This document shows positions 10,618 to 25,600 of a stretch of 64,000 nucleotides of DNA, in pieces (the first letter of the stretch is position 1; the number at the start of each line of letters is the position of its first letter). This DNA is from Serilophus lunatus. Taxonomy: Eukaryota; Chordata; Aves; Passeriformes; Eurylaimidae. The position numbers were made by a program, and so were the translations under genes. The DNA lies in NCBI GenBank assembly GCA_013399895.1, contig VXBA01004859.1, positions 1,694,496-1,758,495 on the forward strand, given 5' to 3'. The notes beneath the pieces were generated by a model. That model saw only the letters and a program-made list of their open reading frames with translations, made no database searches and was not told where the DNA came from.

Positions 10618-13600
10618 GGCTTTCTGCCCAAAACAAATAAAAGCAACCAACCCTAAGGAATCCATCCAGACATGGAAACACTGGAGAGTCTGGGAACAAT
10701 CCTCCCAACCTCACAGGGAGCTGTCAGGACTGAAGGCTCCAAATGACAAGGTTTTTTGCATTCTTTTCTCTCAGTTCCTTCAAATTGCTGTGTCAGAGCT
10801 TCATGCAAACCCACAGGTACAACGTCTTTATGCATTTTATATATAAATATACACACACACACAAATATACGTGCACCTTACAGGCAGACTATTTACATTT
10901 TAGCAGAGTTTTGTCCGCATGGACGTTTCAACATGAAATAGGAAGGGAAGAATCCATGTGAGTCACCAGCCAGGGATGGTGGCTCTTGCCCTGAAGCCAG
11001 TGGCTCTGGCACTGCTCCCTCAGCTCTCACTTCATTCACACAATTCAAGTTGCTTTCACTTTCATATTATCACTCATGTTTTCTTTCAGTGTTTGAAAAC
11101 AAACACTTCTCTGCTTTTAATTATTTTGTAATAAAGCTTCCTTAAAATAATTTCTAGTGTCTTGAGAATGTGACAAAATGTCAGCAGTCAAACTCACTCT
11201 GTGCTGCCAGCAGAGGAACCAGAAATTCTGCTTAACTTGAGTTTGGCTTTGATTTGTGTTTCGGGCGTTTGGTTTTGGTTTGGTTTTTTTAAGAATTGTC
11301 CTAAAATGCCATCACTACACCACCAGGATCTCTCCCTCCTGAATGAGCTTTGTTGAACAATCTCCCCTCTCTCAACCCACCAGTTTGTTTGTGGACAACT
11401 TCTGAGTTCCCCACCTTGGCAGGAGCCTCCACGTCCAGCAAGGCCATGTGCTGTCCCAGACACACACACATATCCCTGCAAGAGCCTTCCCAGGGCCTCA
11501 GGAATCCCTCTGCTCCCAGCAGGTGAAGCTTCTGGAAGCTGCCTTTTTGTTTCATTTCCTCTCAGCTGATACTTTCATTGGAGCTCTGAAACCCCTCACA
11601 CGTGTTTCTGCACAGCTCATGAAAGGTCTGTCCCAAGGTGATCACCCCAAAGGCCCTTTTGCAGCACTAACATTAAAACTAAAAAACAAAAATGGAGAAG
11701 TGCAGCCCTTCAGTGACCCAGGCACACACTGAGCCTTCAAAGCAGCCAGGCCTACAACGAGTGCCAAGTGCAGTCCATGCAAGCACAGGAGATGGATGTG
11801 CTGTGCCATGGGATTTGTCAGAGCAGGCCTGAAGAGAACATTTATAGGAATTCACTTCCCATGCAATTTTTTTCCTTTGCAATTACGGCTTTTATGATAA
11901 TGGGCAATTAACTTCTGATACATTAGACAGAAGGTGTCTGATGACAGGGATTTGAGGAGGTATTTTTCCAAAGAATACATATGTCACTACAGAATTAGCT
12001 GCATTATTAATTCCCTAAACAATCTCAGATCTGTTGGCAGCAACAGCAGGACACCCACTGCTACACAAGTGACCTGAGAGATGGAGAATTCCTACAGCCA
12101 AGAGTATCTTCTGCACAACCAACTGTCCCCAGACTGTGACCCCAACAACCACCACCTTGGGAGTCTGTGCCTTTGCACAACGACTGACCTAAGGCCAGCA
12201 ATGTAATTTATGGCTCTGCTCAGGTGTCAGTTACTAATTAACTGATTGCTGTGGGGTTTGAATTTTTCTTTTTAATTCCTAGACTGGCTTAGAACCAGTA
12301 ACTCAGTTGGCTCTGGCCCTTCCTCCAGCAATCTGCAGAGACAATACTTCTCCACCAAGAGAGATTATATATTTGTGGAAAACTGATATCCAACATTTTA
12401 ATTAAGGATCCAAGGGCTGAATCTATCCCTTCCAGCCCTGGAAAAGAAAAAAAACCCTATCAATCCAGAAAAACAATTTAGGTATTTAAATTTCCTCTTA
12501 GTCCTTGAACTGCCAAACTGAAATTGCTACATAAGTGGTGACTGCTCTGAGAATCCCCAGATGACAACTTGGTTTCAACATCAGATTTTTTCCTGCAAAT
12601 CCCCTGAAAGGCCCAATCTAATAGAAATGATCCTAAAGTGCGTGAAAACCACAGAAGGCTAAAAGCTTTGCACAAATTATTGCGTTATCAGAGGAAATGG
12701 GCTGGGGTTTAAAATCACATCCCAGCGATACCAGCACTTGTCTGTTGTGTAGGACACCAGTTCCCACTGTCTTTGCTCCTCCCTGAGATTTCCACTGCAG
12801 CCTCTGGATGCTTCACCCAGCAGCTCACAGGTTATTCTGGAGCAGGGATGCACCCAGTGCTGCTTCCTGAAACATCAGAATGTGTGAGGGAACAGGGGGA
12901 TCTGTCAGGCAACAGGTGAAGCTCAGTGTTCAAAGTTTCATGCCTTGAACAGCCATTAAATCCAACAGATGAACAACCTCTGGGCCAACTGTCAAAGCAG
13001 GATGTGTCCAGCATTCACACTTAGATTTAAAATCCAAACCAAGTCAATCCTCCCCCTGCTCAGGATTCTCCCTTCCCTGCTTGAGATTTCACCCCCTCAG
13101 GGCACAGGCAGTGTAGTGGATGCTGCCTCTTTGCAGCTGGATCAGGTCAAACAATCCCCCCCTGAACTCTCCTGGCTGTGGCCAGAATGGGGCTGAGGGC
13201 ACTGCCAGATAAGGAACTCATCAACACAAAAACATTCAAAAAGATGTGAGGTGGTTGGCTGGCTGAACTAAAAAACCGCAGTGGAGACATTCAGAGCTAA
13301 AAAAGGTGGGTGAAATATATAAAATCCCATCTTTTTTTGGTGGGGAATGATCATGAATGGATGGCTGCCCTGTCCATTCCACATTCCAACAGCAGAGACT
13401 GCTGGTGATGCTCCTCCTGGCAGAAAACAAAGATGGCAAAACCTCTCTGTCACTCGGGTTTCAGTCATTTTCTACAAACCTTGAAGTTTTTTGTGATTTG
13501 TCCTGACCTTTGCACAAGAACAAGACCATGAGGTCACTGACAACAGACCAGCAGAGATGATTTACCCTTTCTGAACTCCCTCCTCCCACTGGTGCCCAGG

Positions 13601-16600
13601 GGCTCAGCTCCAGAGAGCAGCAGGTCCACGTTGGAGCTGACACTGATCCTGATCTGTCCCTGAAGGAGCCACCCCTGCAGCAGGTGTGTCCCCATCCCCC
13701 TTCCAAAATCCCTGTTTTAGCAACTACAGCACTTACATCTGAACATCTTAACTAGACTTCACCTAAAGAACAGCAAAGTGGGGAATTATTTCCTTTGCTT
13801 TCCTTTTAGTTTTAAACCAATCATTTTTTAACTGACTTACAGAATTTACTGACACTTCTCTGCAATGTAGTTTCTCTGCAGGTGCATTTGAAAATTCAAC
13901 TACACAGCACAGCTCAATGCTAATCACCCTGACACCATTAAGCCTGAGCCTTTCAAGAAAATAATTACAAAGATTCCTTCACTGATTACATACAAGGTCT
14001 GTAACAAATAAAGAACCTTAAGACTGAAGTGAAAATTATCTCTATTGGGATGGAGACAAGGTAGGAGGCACCACAGAGGATTGTTTAGGTTGAAAAAGAC
14101 TTTTAAGATCATCAACAATTTCTTCAGCACTGCCAAGGCCACCACTAACCCACGTCCACAAGTGCCACATCCACGGGGCTTTTAAATCCCTCCAGGGATG
14201 GGGATCCACCACTGCCCTGGGCAGCTGTGCCAGGGCTGGACAACCCATTCAGCGAAGGAATTTTTCCCAATCTCCAACCTAAACCTCCCCTGGCACAACT
14301 TGAGGCCATTTCCTCTGGTCCCATCACTCATGAGATACTTTCCAAACCAGCAAACCACTCATCGCTTTTATATCACCAAACCCCTGACACCACACCCAGC
14401 TGGGATAACAAACAGCATTCAGGTCCTGCAGACAATAAAAGTATCTGAAGAACAGAAGCTCTGAAGCATCAGGCGCTGCCTAAACATGAGGCCCTGCATT
14501 TCCCAGCTGGATCTCTGGGCAGTGGAGGTGTCACCCTGCCTGGAAGCTCCTTCCCGACGGAATTCTCAACATTCACACGTTTTAGGAGCTGGAGGCTCAG
14601 CTTTGATGAACAGGAGCCGTCAGTGGGACTGCAGAGGAACCCAGAGGCAGGTGCCCCAGGAACACCAGCTGAGAGCAGCCCCTGCTGCCAAGCCTTACCC
14701 GTGTTGTAGGCCGTGGGCATGGCCGAGTACACCAGGCCCTGCGGGGGCAGGCTCGGAGTCGTCACCGACACCACGGGGGTGGCCAGAGGCTGCGTGGACT
14801 GGGAGCTGCTGATCCTCTGGGTGTTCTGCAGGAGGGAAAACAACACCAGGGCTGTGACAGCAGGGACAACAACGGAGAACCCCGTGCTAGTGTGAGAGAG
14901 CATTCCGCCAAAACGTGTCGCTTGGCTGTGCTGGGTTAGGAACACAGCCCCCTTTTTGTCAGGATTGGTTTTCTAAACAGGCTGAAATATTTCAAGACAA
15001 ACCAAAATGATCTTGGCAAACTGAAATGAAAAATTAATTAAGGCTCACTGGGCCAAGCATGCAGATTCCAACAGTGTTAAGGACACACAAATAAATGCAA
15101 TTTCTTAGGGATGCACACAACAATTCTCAGAAGTTCTTAAGTGATTTTTAAGAGGTTTTAGTCTTAATTTTTTAAGGAGTTTTAGTGCAGATGGTGAGGT
15201 GCAGTTCCACCAGAAGAGATTCTCCCACTTCACAGTTGTTTATCCAATTTTCCAAATTTCAGCTGCCAGTTTTGACACTGTGCTGACTACACCTGTCCTG
15301 AAAGGAACACAGAGATCTTCTAAATTTGTGTTGATAAGACTTCAGTGATAAAATAATCTTGCCGTTCCCATGGTTCCTGAGAAACTGAGAGAGTACTTGT
15401 TATAATGCAGAAATGTTTCCAAGCAAATGACACTGGAGTTCACACAGAGCAACTGTGCTTTTTGACAGGGGAAATAGCTAAACTGGATTGTCTCACATTA
15501 TCTAACTGTGAGCACAATTTGCCTTTTTAATAACAGCCTTTCTTTCCTATACACTGAAATGAACATCTGCAGCAAACATATCACTCAAGCTCAGCTCTAA
15601 CCAAATTTGTTGGTTAGAAAATGAATTAAACACTGTGGTGAACAGCACCAGACAGCAAAGCTGCTGTCACAGAACGAACTGCTCCTCATGGAGGCAACTG
15701 CAAATCTTCCTTCAGAATATGGGGTTCAACACCATTTGGCCATGCCAGATACTGTCATAAACAGAAAACACCATTTTTTTAATTTTAAACAACAGAGATT
15801 TAGTTTTATTTGCAGAAGTCTTAGGAATAGCAGCAGTGGCAGCAATGTCTACACCCTGTATTCCTACAGAACCATTCCCAATTCAGGAAACTGGGTTTTA
15901 ATCTACTGGAAATATGCTTTTAAAGCAAACCTCTCTACCTCTGAAAAAATATTTGCTGCAGAAGTAGCAGTTTTTCTTCTCTTTGGTAGGTTCCATTTCT
16001 ACCTTTACAAGACCGAAGCTACTCCTCCTTTCCCTTTTCCGAGACAAAGGTATTTCAGGATCTTCACAACTTCATTTTTTCCTCCACTCTGATCTCGAGA
16101 GAATGAGCAGCATTAAAAATGCATCACTCCCTTTATAACATCAGAATGAGCAGGTACAGAAATGGGGCTGTACTCAATTTTAAGCTTGAATTTGTGAAGA
16201 TGAATTGAGGGTTATCAATCTTATCTCTGTCCCATTTAAAGAAAGAAGTTTACAGCACAGCTTCCATATTAAAATTAGCCACAGCCTTCCAGCTCCAGAT
16301 CTCTCCCATGTCCTGCTGCTGTTGAATTCCCACCCTTGAGCTTCCCAAGGATTTAGGGGCTCCTTGGCATTTGCTGCCAAGCACAGACATTGGCAGATGT
16401 GCCCCCTGTGCTTCAGAGCTCCCAGATTTCAAAGCTCTGAGTCACAGGGAAAGTCCCTCTGATTTTCTGTAATGGATCCCTTTAAATCACTTATGTACTT
16501 CTGAAAATCTCCCCTAGACCAGGTTTATCTGGCACGAAGAGATGTTATTAGAGCAGATTTCTGTGTCTGTCAGGAACTGACCTTTCTCCAAAGCTTTCTT

Positions 16601-19600
16601 GGATGGCAGCCTATAAAGTTGGGATTACTGTATAATGGAAAAGTAAAGAGGAATATACTGGGAAACAATCCAGACCAAGGGATTTCCCCATGGGATTTTT
16701 TTTTTTGAGTGGCTAATAAAGGTGGTTTTCTGAGGTAATTTATTTCTGAATAAAATTCCTAAACACTCATCCATAAAAAGACACTAAGAAATATTTCCAT
16801 GTGCCAATATTTGTTGTATTCAAGATTTATTTTTTTTGAAGCTTTTAAACTGATGCAAATGTAACAACAGGAAGAATTCAATATCTTTATTTCATGCTCC
16901 CTTTTGTAGCTGGTTTTTTTCATACTTCAGTGCTCAGTTCTGACCACACAGAACGAGTGTTCACAGACACGACCTGGAGCTGTTTCCCAGCACTGGGATC
17001 AGCATCAGGAATTGCCATCATTACAGACAGAGCACTGCAGGTGTAGTTGGCATTTCTTTATCACGTTTGAGGAAGACACTACACCCTTTCTTTGTGTGTT
17101 TTCCTGTCCCTACAGCTGCTCCCAGATTTCAGAGCCACTAGGTGGCCCACGCTCCACACGGGATGCAAAGGCAGCTCGTTGCTGTTACATCCTCTGCAGA
17201 GCACAGGAATTTTGGGCAGGCAGGAATACCTGGATTCAAGGGCTTCTGCATTAATTCCAACTGCAATGGTATCTGAAGTGTTTTTACACTGAGCTTTACA
17301 CTCCTGTCTCAAGGGAAAGGAACATGTGAGAGCTGTGTAACTGCTCCGTGAGCAACTCGACCCAATAAAGCTCAAAAACCTCAACAGTGACCATTTTCCC
17401 TTATTTTTGCAAATCAATTTCTCGTGTTTAAAGTAAAAATCAACCCCCAGCATGCATTCAATCAAGAACTTTCTCTAAAACACTACATTTTTCATGCTTT
17501 CATGCAATTAGAGCCTCAGATTAGCAACAGGTCCATGTTCAAAAATCAAGGTCTGCAAAAGGCCACTTTCTCTGCGAATCTTATGCAGCAACTTCTGCCT
17601 GGTTTGTGCCACAGCAACTCAACAATTTGCAACAAATGGCTCTAAAAATAAGTTATGAATTATTTTAGCATTACATTAATTTTCCAGACAGAATGCCAAA
17701 TGTTAAAACCTTTTTTTTTTTTTNCACAAATCCCAAGAGTTTCCTTTCAAAAGCAGAATATCTTTCCACTGGAAAAAAAAGGTAGAATTATTCACTTGCA
17801 ATTCTCTGTTCTTTTGGTAAACAGGGAACACCCCTGTGGTTTGATAATCTCATGCAGGATGAAATAATTGTAACCTCCAAAAAGGTGACCTCACCAGCAG
17901 TGATGTCATCTCCTTGAAAATAAGAGAAGTAACACAGGGCTTGTGTTACAATCTGAAGAACTTCACAAGTGAAGCCACTTTCTAAAAATAATCCAATAAT
18001 TCAGGAGATGGGAAGTGGTTATTTGTGTTTTACATAAAGGACAGGACATACCCTATACACATGGACAGTTACTTTGTAAGGCTCTTTTCCAATGTTCCCT
18101 CCAAGAAAAACAGAAACATTTTCAGGGAAAAAAAAAATAGAAGTTTACAAATGGCAAGGGCTGACTTTGGATGTGTTTTCAACTTGGATTGGTCGGGTTT
18201 TGAGTCTGATAAAACAGATGTATTTTTGTCTGCTACCAAGGGAACACTGGAATTATTTAAAATATGTAATGAAACTACAGTTAAAAAGCTGTAGTGAAAG
18301 ACATTCCCAGCCTCTTGCTGTCTCTCAGCAAACAGCAGCCCAAACTCACCAACTCCAATTCATCCTCCTCCGACTGTACTCAGCAAACAAGAGGGATAAC
18401 ACAGTTACTAAAAATAGCATTGCTTTCAAATGAGAGAAAAAAAATTGATATTTGTGCTTCAGGATTTATATTAATTTTAATTAATAATGTGAATTTCCCA
18501 CCTGGTTCTGTAAACACTACTACCAGAAATATAATACTTGGTGTAATTTGTGTCAAATAAAAACTCCTGTGCTGGGAGAACACGTGCTTTGGGAAAATTA
18601 GTGCAGGAAGAGCTTAGTGAACCCAAGGACAGCAACACATAGAGATGGAGCAGAGCAGTCTCTGGCTGCACTGATCCAATAAACCAGCTCAGCAACAAAA
18701 CACTTCTCACACACAACCATCACTCCATGCCAACACCTCTACTCTGAAATCTCTTTCCAATTCCCACAAAAACACAGACAAAACCTAAGTTGAGTATTAT
18801 GCTGTTCTTCACAACAGTAAATAGGTGCTGTACACCACTAACATCAGAACTGCATTATCAAGATCCTTTGCTTGTTTCTAATTCCAAGTGTAATTTTCAT
18901 TTTGATTATCAGCCAGTGTACTTCCTATCTCTCCTACACTTCAGTATTCCTAGAAAAACATAAAACTTCAAGAATCATTACTCTGAGGCTAATTATAGCT
19001 TCTGTTATTTGGATTAATTTGGTATTATTCATCATGAGCACCAGTAACAAATGTTAGCACTTGTGGTGGCTTAAAAACAAACAGGCATTACACAGAGAGT
19101 ACTTGTGCTGTTTACATCCTGCTCCTCCTGGTTAGGGTCCATCCTTCCACACACAGAAAACATACAGAGAGGTTGAAAATTTCTACATGACAGCACAAGA
19201 CTAAGACCAAAGGATCTGGGCAAGTAAATTAAAGGAAAAACAGAGTAACACTTCCTGCAAGACCTGTTCTGGGCTCAGAACCGTGGTTGCCTCATGGCTG
19301 ACACGAAACTCATGTGCTATTCCAAATCCAGGCTGGACAAACACTGCTGCCAACATGCCAAACTGCACAGCAGCTCTGACAAGCACCTCAGCTCTCTTTC
19401 CTGCCCCCACTGAAGACAGAGGACACACAAGGTCACGTTCCAACACACCACATCAAACAAGTGCTGCTCTCAGACCATCCTTACCACTGAAGCTGCACTT
19501 CACATCCCACAGCCATTACAACCCAGGAAAAGCAGGTACAAAATGTGCTTTAGGGAACGTTAATAGAGTTCACATCACCAATAAGATCCTCCACAGAATA

Positions 19601-22600
19601 ATGCACAACCCTTTTTAAAACCCACATCCTCCAGACCAACAGAGTTCTCAGTACCAAGGCAGGGAGATGACAAATCTCAACCTCTGTCTCTAGGGTTGTG
19701 CTCTAACCACGTTTAGGTCAGGCAGCTATTTTACACTTCCATAAATTCCTTGCAAATTTAGCTTCTCCCCAGGCCACAATTTTTAACTTTCACTTTCTTC
19801 AGTGACATTTCAGAATACAGACATCTCTGTTACTTGCACCCTGTGGTGAGCAGGTGAGGCAGTTTCTCCCTGTGCACGTGGACAGAACACCCCATCTCCA
19901 CAAGGCCAGTCAGAGAGCAGAGGGTTTATCTTACCAGGGGTGGCATCATGCCCTTGCTGGAGGGCGGGATGACGACGCGCAGGTCGGGTTTGCGGTTGTT
20001 CATGCCCAGATTCCCTCCTCCAGGGGGAGGCGGAGACTTTGTGGGCATGACTTTGCCTAAGCCATTCCCACCACCACTGGTTCCAAGTAGACTTGGTGAA
20101 GCTCGAGAGTTCACAAACCCATTTCCTGAAAGAGGAAAAACAAACGAGCTGAAGAGAAGGGGCCACACAAAATTTCGGCGCTCGTGCACCAATTATGAAA
20201 TATTTCTTTTGCAAAACTTCCGATGACAAACTTCCCACAAGAGGCTGAGCATTGAATAATCGAACAAACACAACCCACTCTCACCAGATCAATATGGAAA
20301 GGGAATATCACTTCAAGGGCAGCTGTGGCAGCTGAAATGCTGAGAGGAGCAAATTGCCACAGAACTACTTCTAATAACACCCGTTGTGTGTGTTCTGCCC
20401 TTTGAATTTCCTCCAGGCTGAGCTTGCAAAAGGTTTGGGCTTTTGCACAACCCCACTTGGTCCCCACCCCCACAGAATTGCTGTTGATAAATAAAAAATA
20501 ATAAAATAATAAAAAAATCAGCTGTCAAAGTCTACAATGCATTCTTCAGGTAACTTCAAGATCTGTAGGACTAACTTCAGTATCATCGGTATGTATTGAT
20601 TATATTTAGCAAAAATAAGGGGAACAAACCCTCTCCCTTTAAATTCATTCCATCTCTACATGCAATTTATGCCCATCAGTTTATTTTACACAGCCTATCT
20701 CTACCTTACTCCTGGGTACCCATTTTAAGTGGAATTGGACAAGCCAAAGCCTACAGGGCTTCAGCACTGAAATCTCCAAAAGCTGAACATGCTCAAGGCA
20801 GAGGCCTCAGCTCACACTCAAAACTGATCAGGACTAATCAGCAAGACAGTAAATCAGTGAAGTGCCTAGTGGTCCATTTTCCTGTGCTGACAAAAGCATC
20901 AATCATGTTAACCAAAATATATTTCTCAGAAAAAAAATTAAAGCCACATTCCAATCACAGATTCATATTTATAGCAACAATTCCTGAAATACACACACAC
21001 CTTATTCAGCTGCAAATGGGAAAAAAAAGAGTTGTTAAGGAGAATTTCTCAACAGGGAACCCTACAGTTCACCCTAAAGAACCTGTGTGTGTGTATAAAT
21101 AAATACAATTCATAGTAAGATTCTGTTTGCACCAACACTGCAGTTCTGAAAGCAGCTTTTATAGTCACAATCAGGGAAAAAGTCTGTGAGACAAAGTTCA
21201 CTGTGAGGGAAATTCTCTCCTAATCGCCCGTAGCACCATATGGCATGAATTTTGTATTATTATTCTAATTTGAATAGGCCCCTATGCCCAATCCAATTCT
21301 ATTACATTAAATACATATTAATCTAAAAGCAATTAAAATAAGAAAGTTGTCAGTGTCACATTCTACCTTCTTTAGTAACATTTTTAATGGAGGAACAGTA
21401 ACACGTATCAGTAAGAGCACAAAATTTTCCTGAGGTGACTGGTACTGCTGAAATGCTCAGTGTCTGTACACTGAGAACCCTGGTGTGAATCCACCAGGAT
21501 GCTGGTGAGGAAACCTCCTCTGGATTTACTTACTGTGTGGATTTCCTACTGTGCCAAAAGCTGACCACACATGGACCATCTGATACGTCCCTTGAGTCTT
21601 TCCAAGGTTAACAGAGCAAGGAGAAGTTATTCTAATTTAGTACTTTCCTGAAGCATTCATATAGGAGATATGGGAATACGATCTTTTAACTCAGAAATTA
21701 GGGGGAAAGAAGGAACACAGTAGAAAAGGGTTTTTTATGTCAGCGTTCTTCCTTCTGTATTAAAAACCACAGCAAAACTTCATTTTGTGATTAAAGCATC
21801 TACATTCCTCAGCAGAAAACAGCAAAATCTATTCAGATGTTTCCAGGTTAGTGCTAAAATGTAGTTGGAGTGGCTGAAAAGTTGGGCTGGAGCTGAGAAT
21901 ATACCCTAGAGCTAAATATGCTCTTGACTGGTAGGAGAAAACTCACCACAGCTGGGTCACATGGAAAAACCAAGCAGCCAAAAAGAGAAATTAAGTTCTG
22001 TGCTACTCCAGAGGTTCCCCAAACTGAGACAGCTTTTGTAGAATCATGGCTTTGTTGAACAGTTATGCATTAATTCTCATATATTATAAATGAGTGCAAC
22101 TTCAGTTACAGACAACCTGCAGAGGTCAGAGAAATGGGCACAATGGGCAGGGCAAAAATTAAATGGATTTGGAAACGTATGCAAGGGAGGAAAAATATTA
22201 CCAAATGGCCTGAGTTTCGCCAAACTGTATCTAAAACTTTGTTACAGTACCTCCCATTCTCAGCAAAAACGCCAGAACATTTAAAGAACTTACTGTTGTA
22301 AGGGAAGTCTGGGCTCTAATGTAATAACAAACAGCATTTTATTACTCACTGGGCTGTCAGTGTTACCTTGACAAGCCAAGGCTGTGGTGTCCTGAGCAGA
22401 GTTTTGCTGCACAGCAGACAATGGGGTTCTGTACAGCACTTTGGTCCATCCTATGATACCATTTCCTGCCCTCTGTTTTCAAGTGTTTCAGTAGCCCCTG
22501 TGTTAAATCTGGACAGTGTCCTTCTTCCACACCCAACCCAGTCATTTCCTGAGCCCTCATGCCAAGGCTCTGCCAATCCTTCAGAAACATTTCATGCTTT

Positions 22601-25600
22601 TAGTGGTGCTGTCAAAAATAACAAACTCCTTGCCACTGCCTCCTCTGCTCAGTATCATGAGGCAGCAGGGCAGAGTGAAAGCATTTATTCAGACAAAAGG
22701 CTGAACAGTTCTTAAAAGGAGTGTTTAGAATATATCAGCAAACACACAAAAAAAGGTCCTAAGTGTGCAATACTGTGGGTATGAATCCAATAGCAGCCCT
22801 TTGATAAATAGCTGACACTGAACATTCAGCAAACACTGGAGTGTCTGTATTGATTATCTGAAGAATCATATGCTGGGGATGCAATAAGGGAGTAGAATAT
22901 TCATTTTCGGTATGAAACCTAAAGCCTTTTTCCTTTTAAAAATGTAGTAATAAAATCAAATTACTAGTTAAGAGTGAAAGGGTAACTAAACACATGGTAT
23001 TTCTTAGAGCAAGGTCATGAGCCAGAACAAGATAATGAGCACAGGATGATGCAACTCCATGGCCATTTGCCAAACTGAGCCTTTAATAATCCCATAAATT
23101 CTCATTATTATTTTGTAGAATACAGAAATTGTTTCTACCCCACTCACTACAGATCTTCTCCAAAGACAATACTTCATTTTTAAAAACATTATTAAAGTGA
23201 AAATGGAAACAGAATTTAAAATCCTACATATGTGTAAAAATAAGACTGTTTTTACTTTCGTAGGAAGAGTTTTATTTAACTCTAATTCCTTAAAACAGAG
23301 TGAAAGCATGATCAAAACAATCCTTTGGAAAACAGACATCAGTGCAAAGATACACTCTCAATTATATGAATCATAATTTAATTAGATTTTATGATAACAA
23401 ACCCTGCCAACGTACATTAACCTACTTCTTGTTCAGTCAGAAAGTGTTTACTTTTGAAGCAACTTCTTTTCTGAAGAGAAATGTTACAACCCACCCATTC
23501 CACCAACTGGAGATTGTGCCTTCAGAGACATAATACAGCTTAATCTCATTTGCTGTCCTGCAGCCCAAGACACAGCATTCAATTACATGAGCCAGACTCA
23601 TATTTCACTACATAAATCACATCAGCTGAAACAATGCACACACGTGGCTGGAAAGTACTCCATGTACTTATTACTACTCAAGGAATAAACTACAGGCATT
23701 GATGCCATTAATCTTTTTTTTTTTTTCTGGTTCACCTTTGGAGAAATGGAACAGTCTTGGAAAATAATTGTGGGCAAGCAGCTAAGACATGGAAGCTTAG
23801 GCAAAAAATAAGGGTGGTAATAAATATTTATGCCTCAAATGACATCATAGACCAAACAAACATCACACAATTAGAAGTAAACTGAAAACTGTGTTTGCAA
23901 CAAGCCATCAACTCAGGAGGCATGGGGAGACCAGGTGAGATCTATTGAAGGGAAACATTTACATGTAGAACCTTGGGCAGGGGGAGCACACTGCAAGCAA
24001 ACACAACATTTTGATGTGCATTAGTTGCTCCATTTGTCTACTTTGGGGTTTAGGATGACAGATTTAAGTGGAAATTAAGAGCATGTGCTATTCATGCCAT
24101 TTTCAGCTTTCCACAGCAATCTCTGCTCATTCTGCCATTGTTTCAAAAAGCCCAAGTTCTGTGTCAGACTTCACTGTAACATCTCAAGGATGCTGCAATA
24201 AATCTACTCATCTTCACAAATCAGTATGTCAGATAATGCTACAATTAGAATTAAAACCTTTGACAGCAATAAAAGATCTTGAAACACATCTAACATGTAA
24301 GATTTATCCTTCTAAGGCAGTACTTTAGATATGAAAAGGCAGCAAAAAAGAAATACACATGACTAAATGTCAAGGGAATGCTTAGTCATGTTACAAAACT
24401 TTAAAAAAAACCCCTCATTTCTCAGGTTGTTGTAAATTTTTTTGCCTAAAGCTACATAAAAGGAAACTTTTCTAAGATATTTAAAATTTAAATGGGCTTT
24501 CTTCAAACCAGGGTTATTATTCAGAATGCAACAGCAAACCTAAATAAAGGCACTCTGCTTTGGTGTCTGTGTGCAACATTAGCAGTGGCAATTGGATGTT
24601 TTTTAGGTCTTTTGTCAACTAAACAGTTAAAAACTAATTCAGTCAGAGTTTGCTTTCTGAACTTGCTGATTTCCAGCATCTACACAAAGCCAATGTAAAG
24701 AACAGTAACGAAAGGAGGAGAGAAGTGGCATGTTTAGAACATCTGAGGATGTGTGGCAGTGTATCCTGGGCAAGGGAACATTACATAAATGTTGATAATT
24801 ACTTCAATCCAGCTGGGAAATTAATAATTTGTTATATGTACAGCAAATTCTAAGCAGAACTGTCCTGTACTTCTCAGTAAATCACCAATTACAGTGAGAT
24901 AATGAATACACATAACCACAGATTAAATTTCCAACCAAAATCTAAGGGCAGTTCAGGGGCTGAACACATCTCATGCAGATGGGTGGTTTCCAAGGAGAAG
25001 TAGCTACAATTTCAAATGCTTTCTTCTACCAGCATGTTATTTTATGCCGATTTCAGCCAGTCACTTTTTTTGCGAGCTGATCTAATCAGAGGGTGATGGA
25101 TGGATTAACCTTTGTTATGTGCCGGCAACATGGAGCAAAGGAAAAGGGTTCAGCCTGCACCCTGTGAAACAGCTGGTCTGCAGCTCACTTCCACAACTCC
25201 TTTTCCAGGAGGACAGCTTGGAAGCTGTAAGAGTAAACAGGCTGTTCTCATGTTCTTCAGGGACCCTTCCACTCCTTCCTTGGAGAAGGGTTAAACCCGG
25301 AGTGTTGTAAAGGCAAACCATGATGCCACACTGCTGACATGACAAAGCAAGAACCTTTGTGCACTACACTCAGCACCTGCTGAACAAACACTCTGAAGTC
25401 ACACCCCTCTCAACAGGAGCTCTGCCTTGTGAAACACCACCTGGGACAGATCCTACCTGTCACACAGACCTTCAGGAAGCAGGGATCACAAATACCTCCA
25501 GGAGCGCACAGCCTTAAGTAGGACCATGGTCAGGGTTTACAGCTGCTGCCCAAGGTGGTTGTGCACCACAGTCCAAGCCTTGTAGGTGATGCAGGTGGAA

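Larger units (their letters stand above)
10498..14698 (-). other. MEF2A: MEF2A intron with UG repeat and CR1
   Basis: A 4.2 kb intron from GTAAGG to TTAG. It holds a dinucleotide repeat at 10587-10615, smaller CA runs near 10849-10862 and 11460, and a CR1 fragment at 14081-14328. No coding exon was found. Confidence 0.88.

Noticed and set aside
17724..17724. Single N after a T run (also 34002 after an A run)
   Set aside because: Ambiguous bases at homopolymers are assembly artefacts, not biological features; both lie in introns and affect no exon.
20596..21102. 168-codon frame in a MEF2A intron, antisense
   Set aside because: Composition is that of AT-rich intron, with no domains and no flanking splice or poly(A) signals forming a gene.
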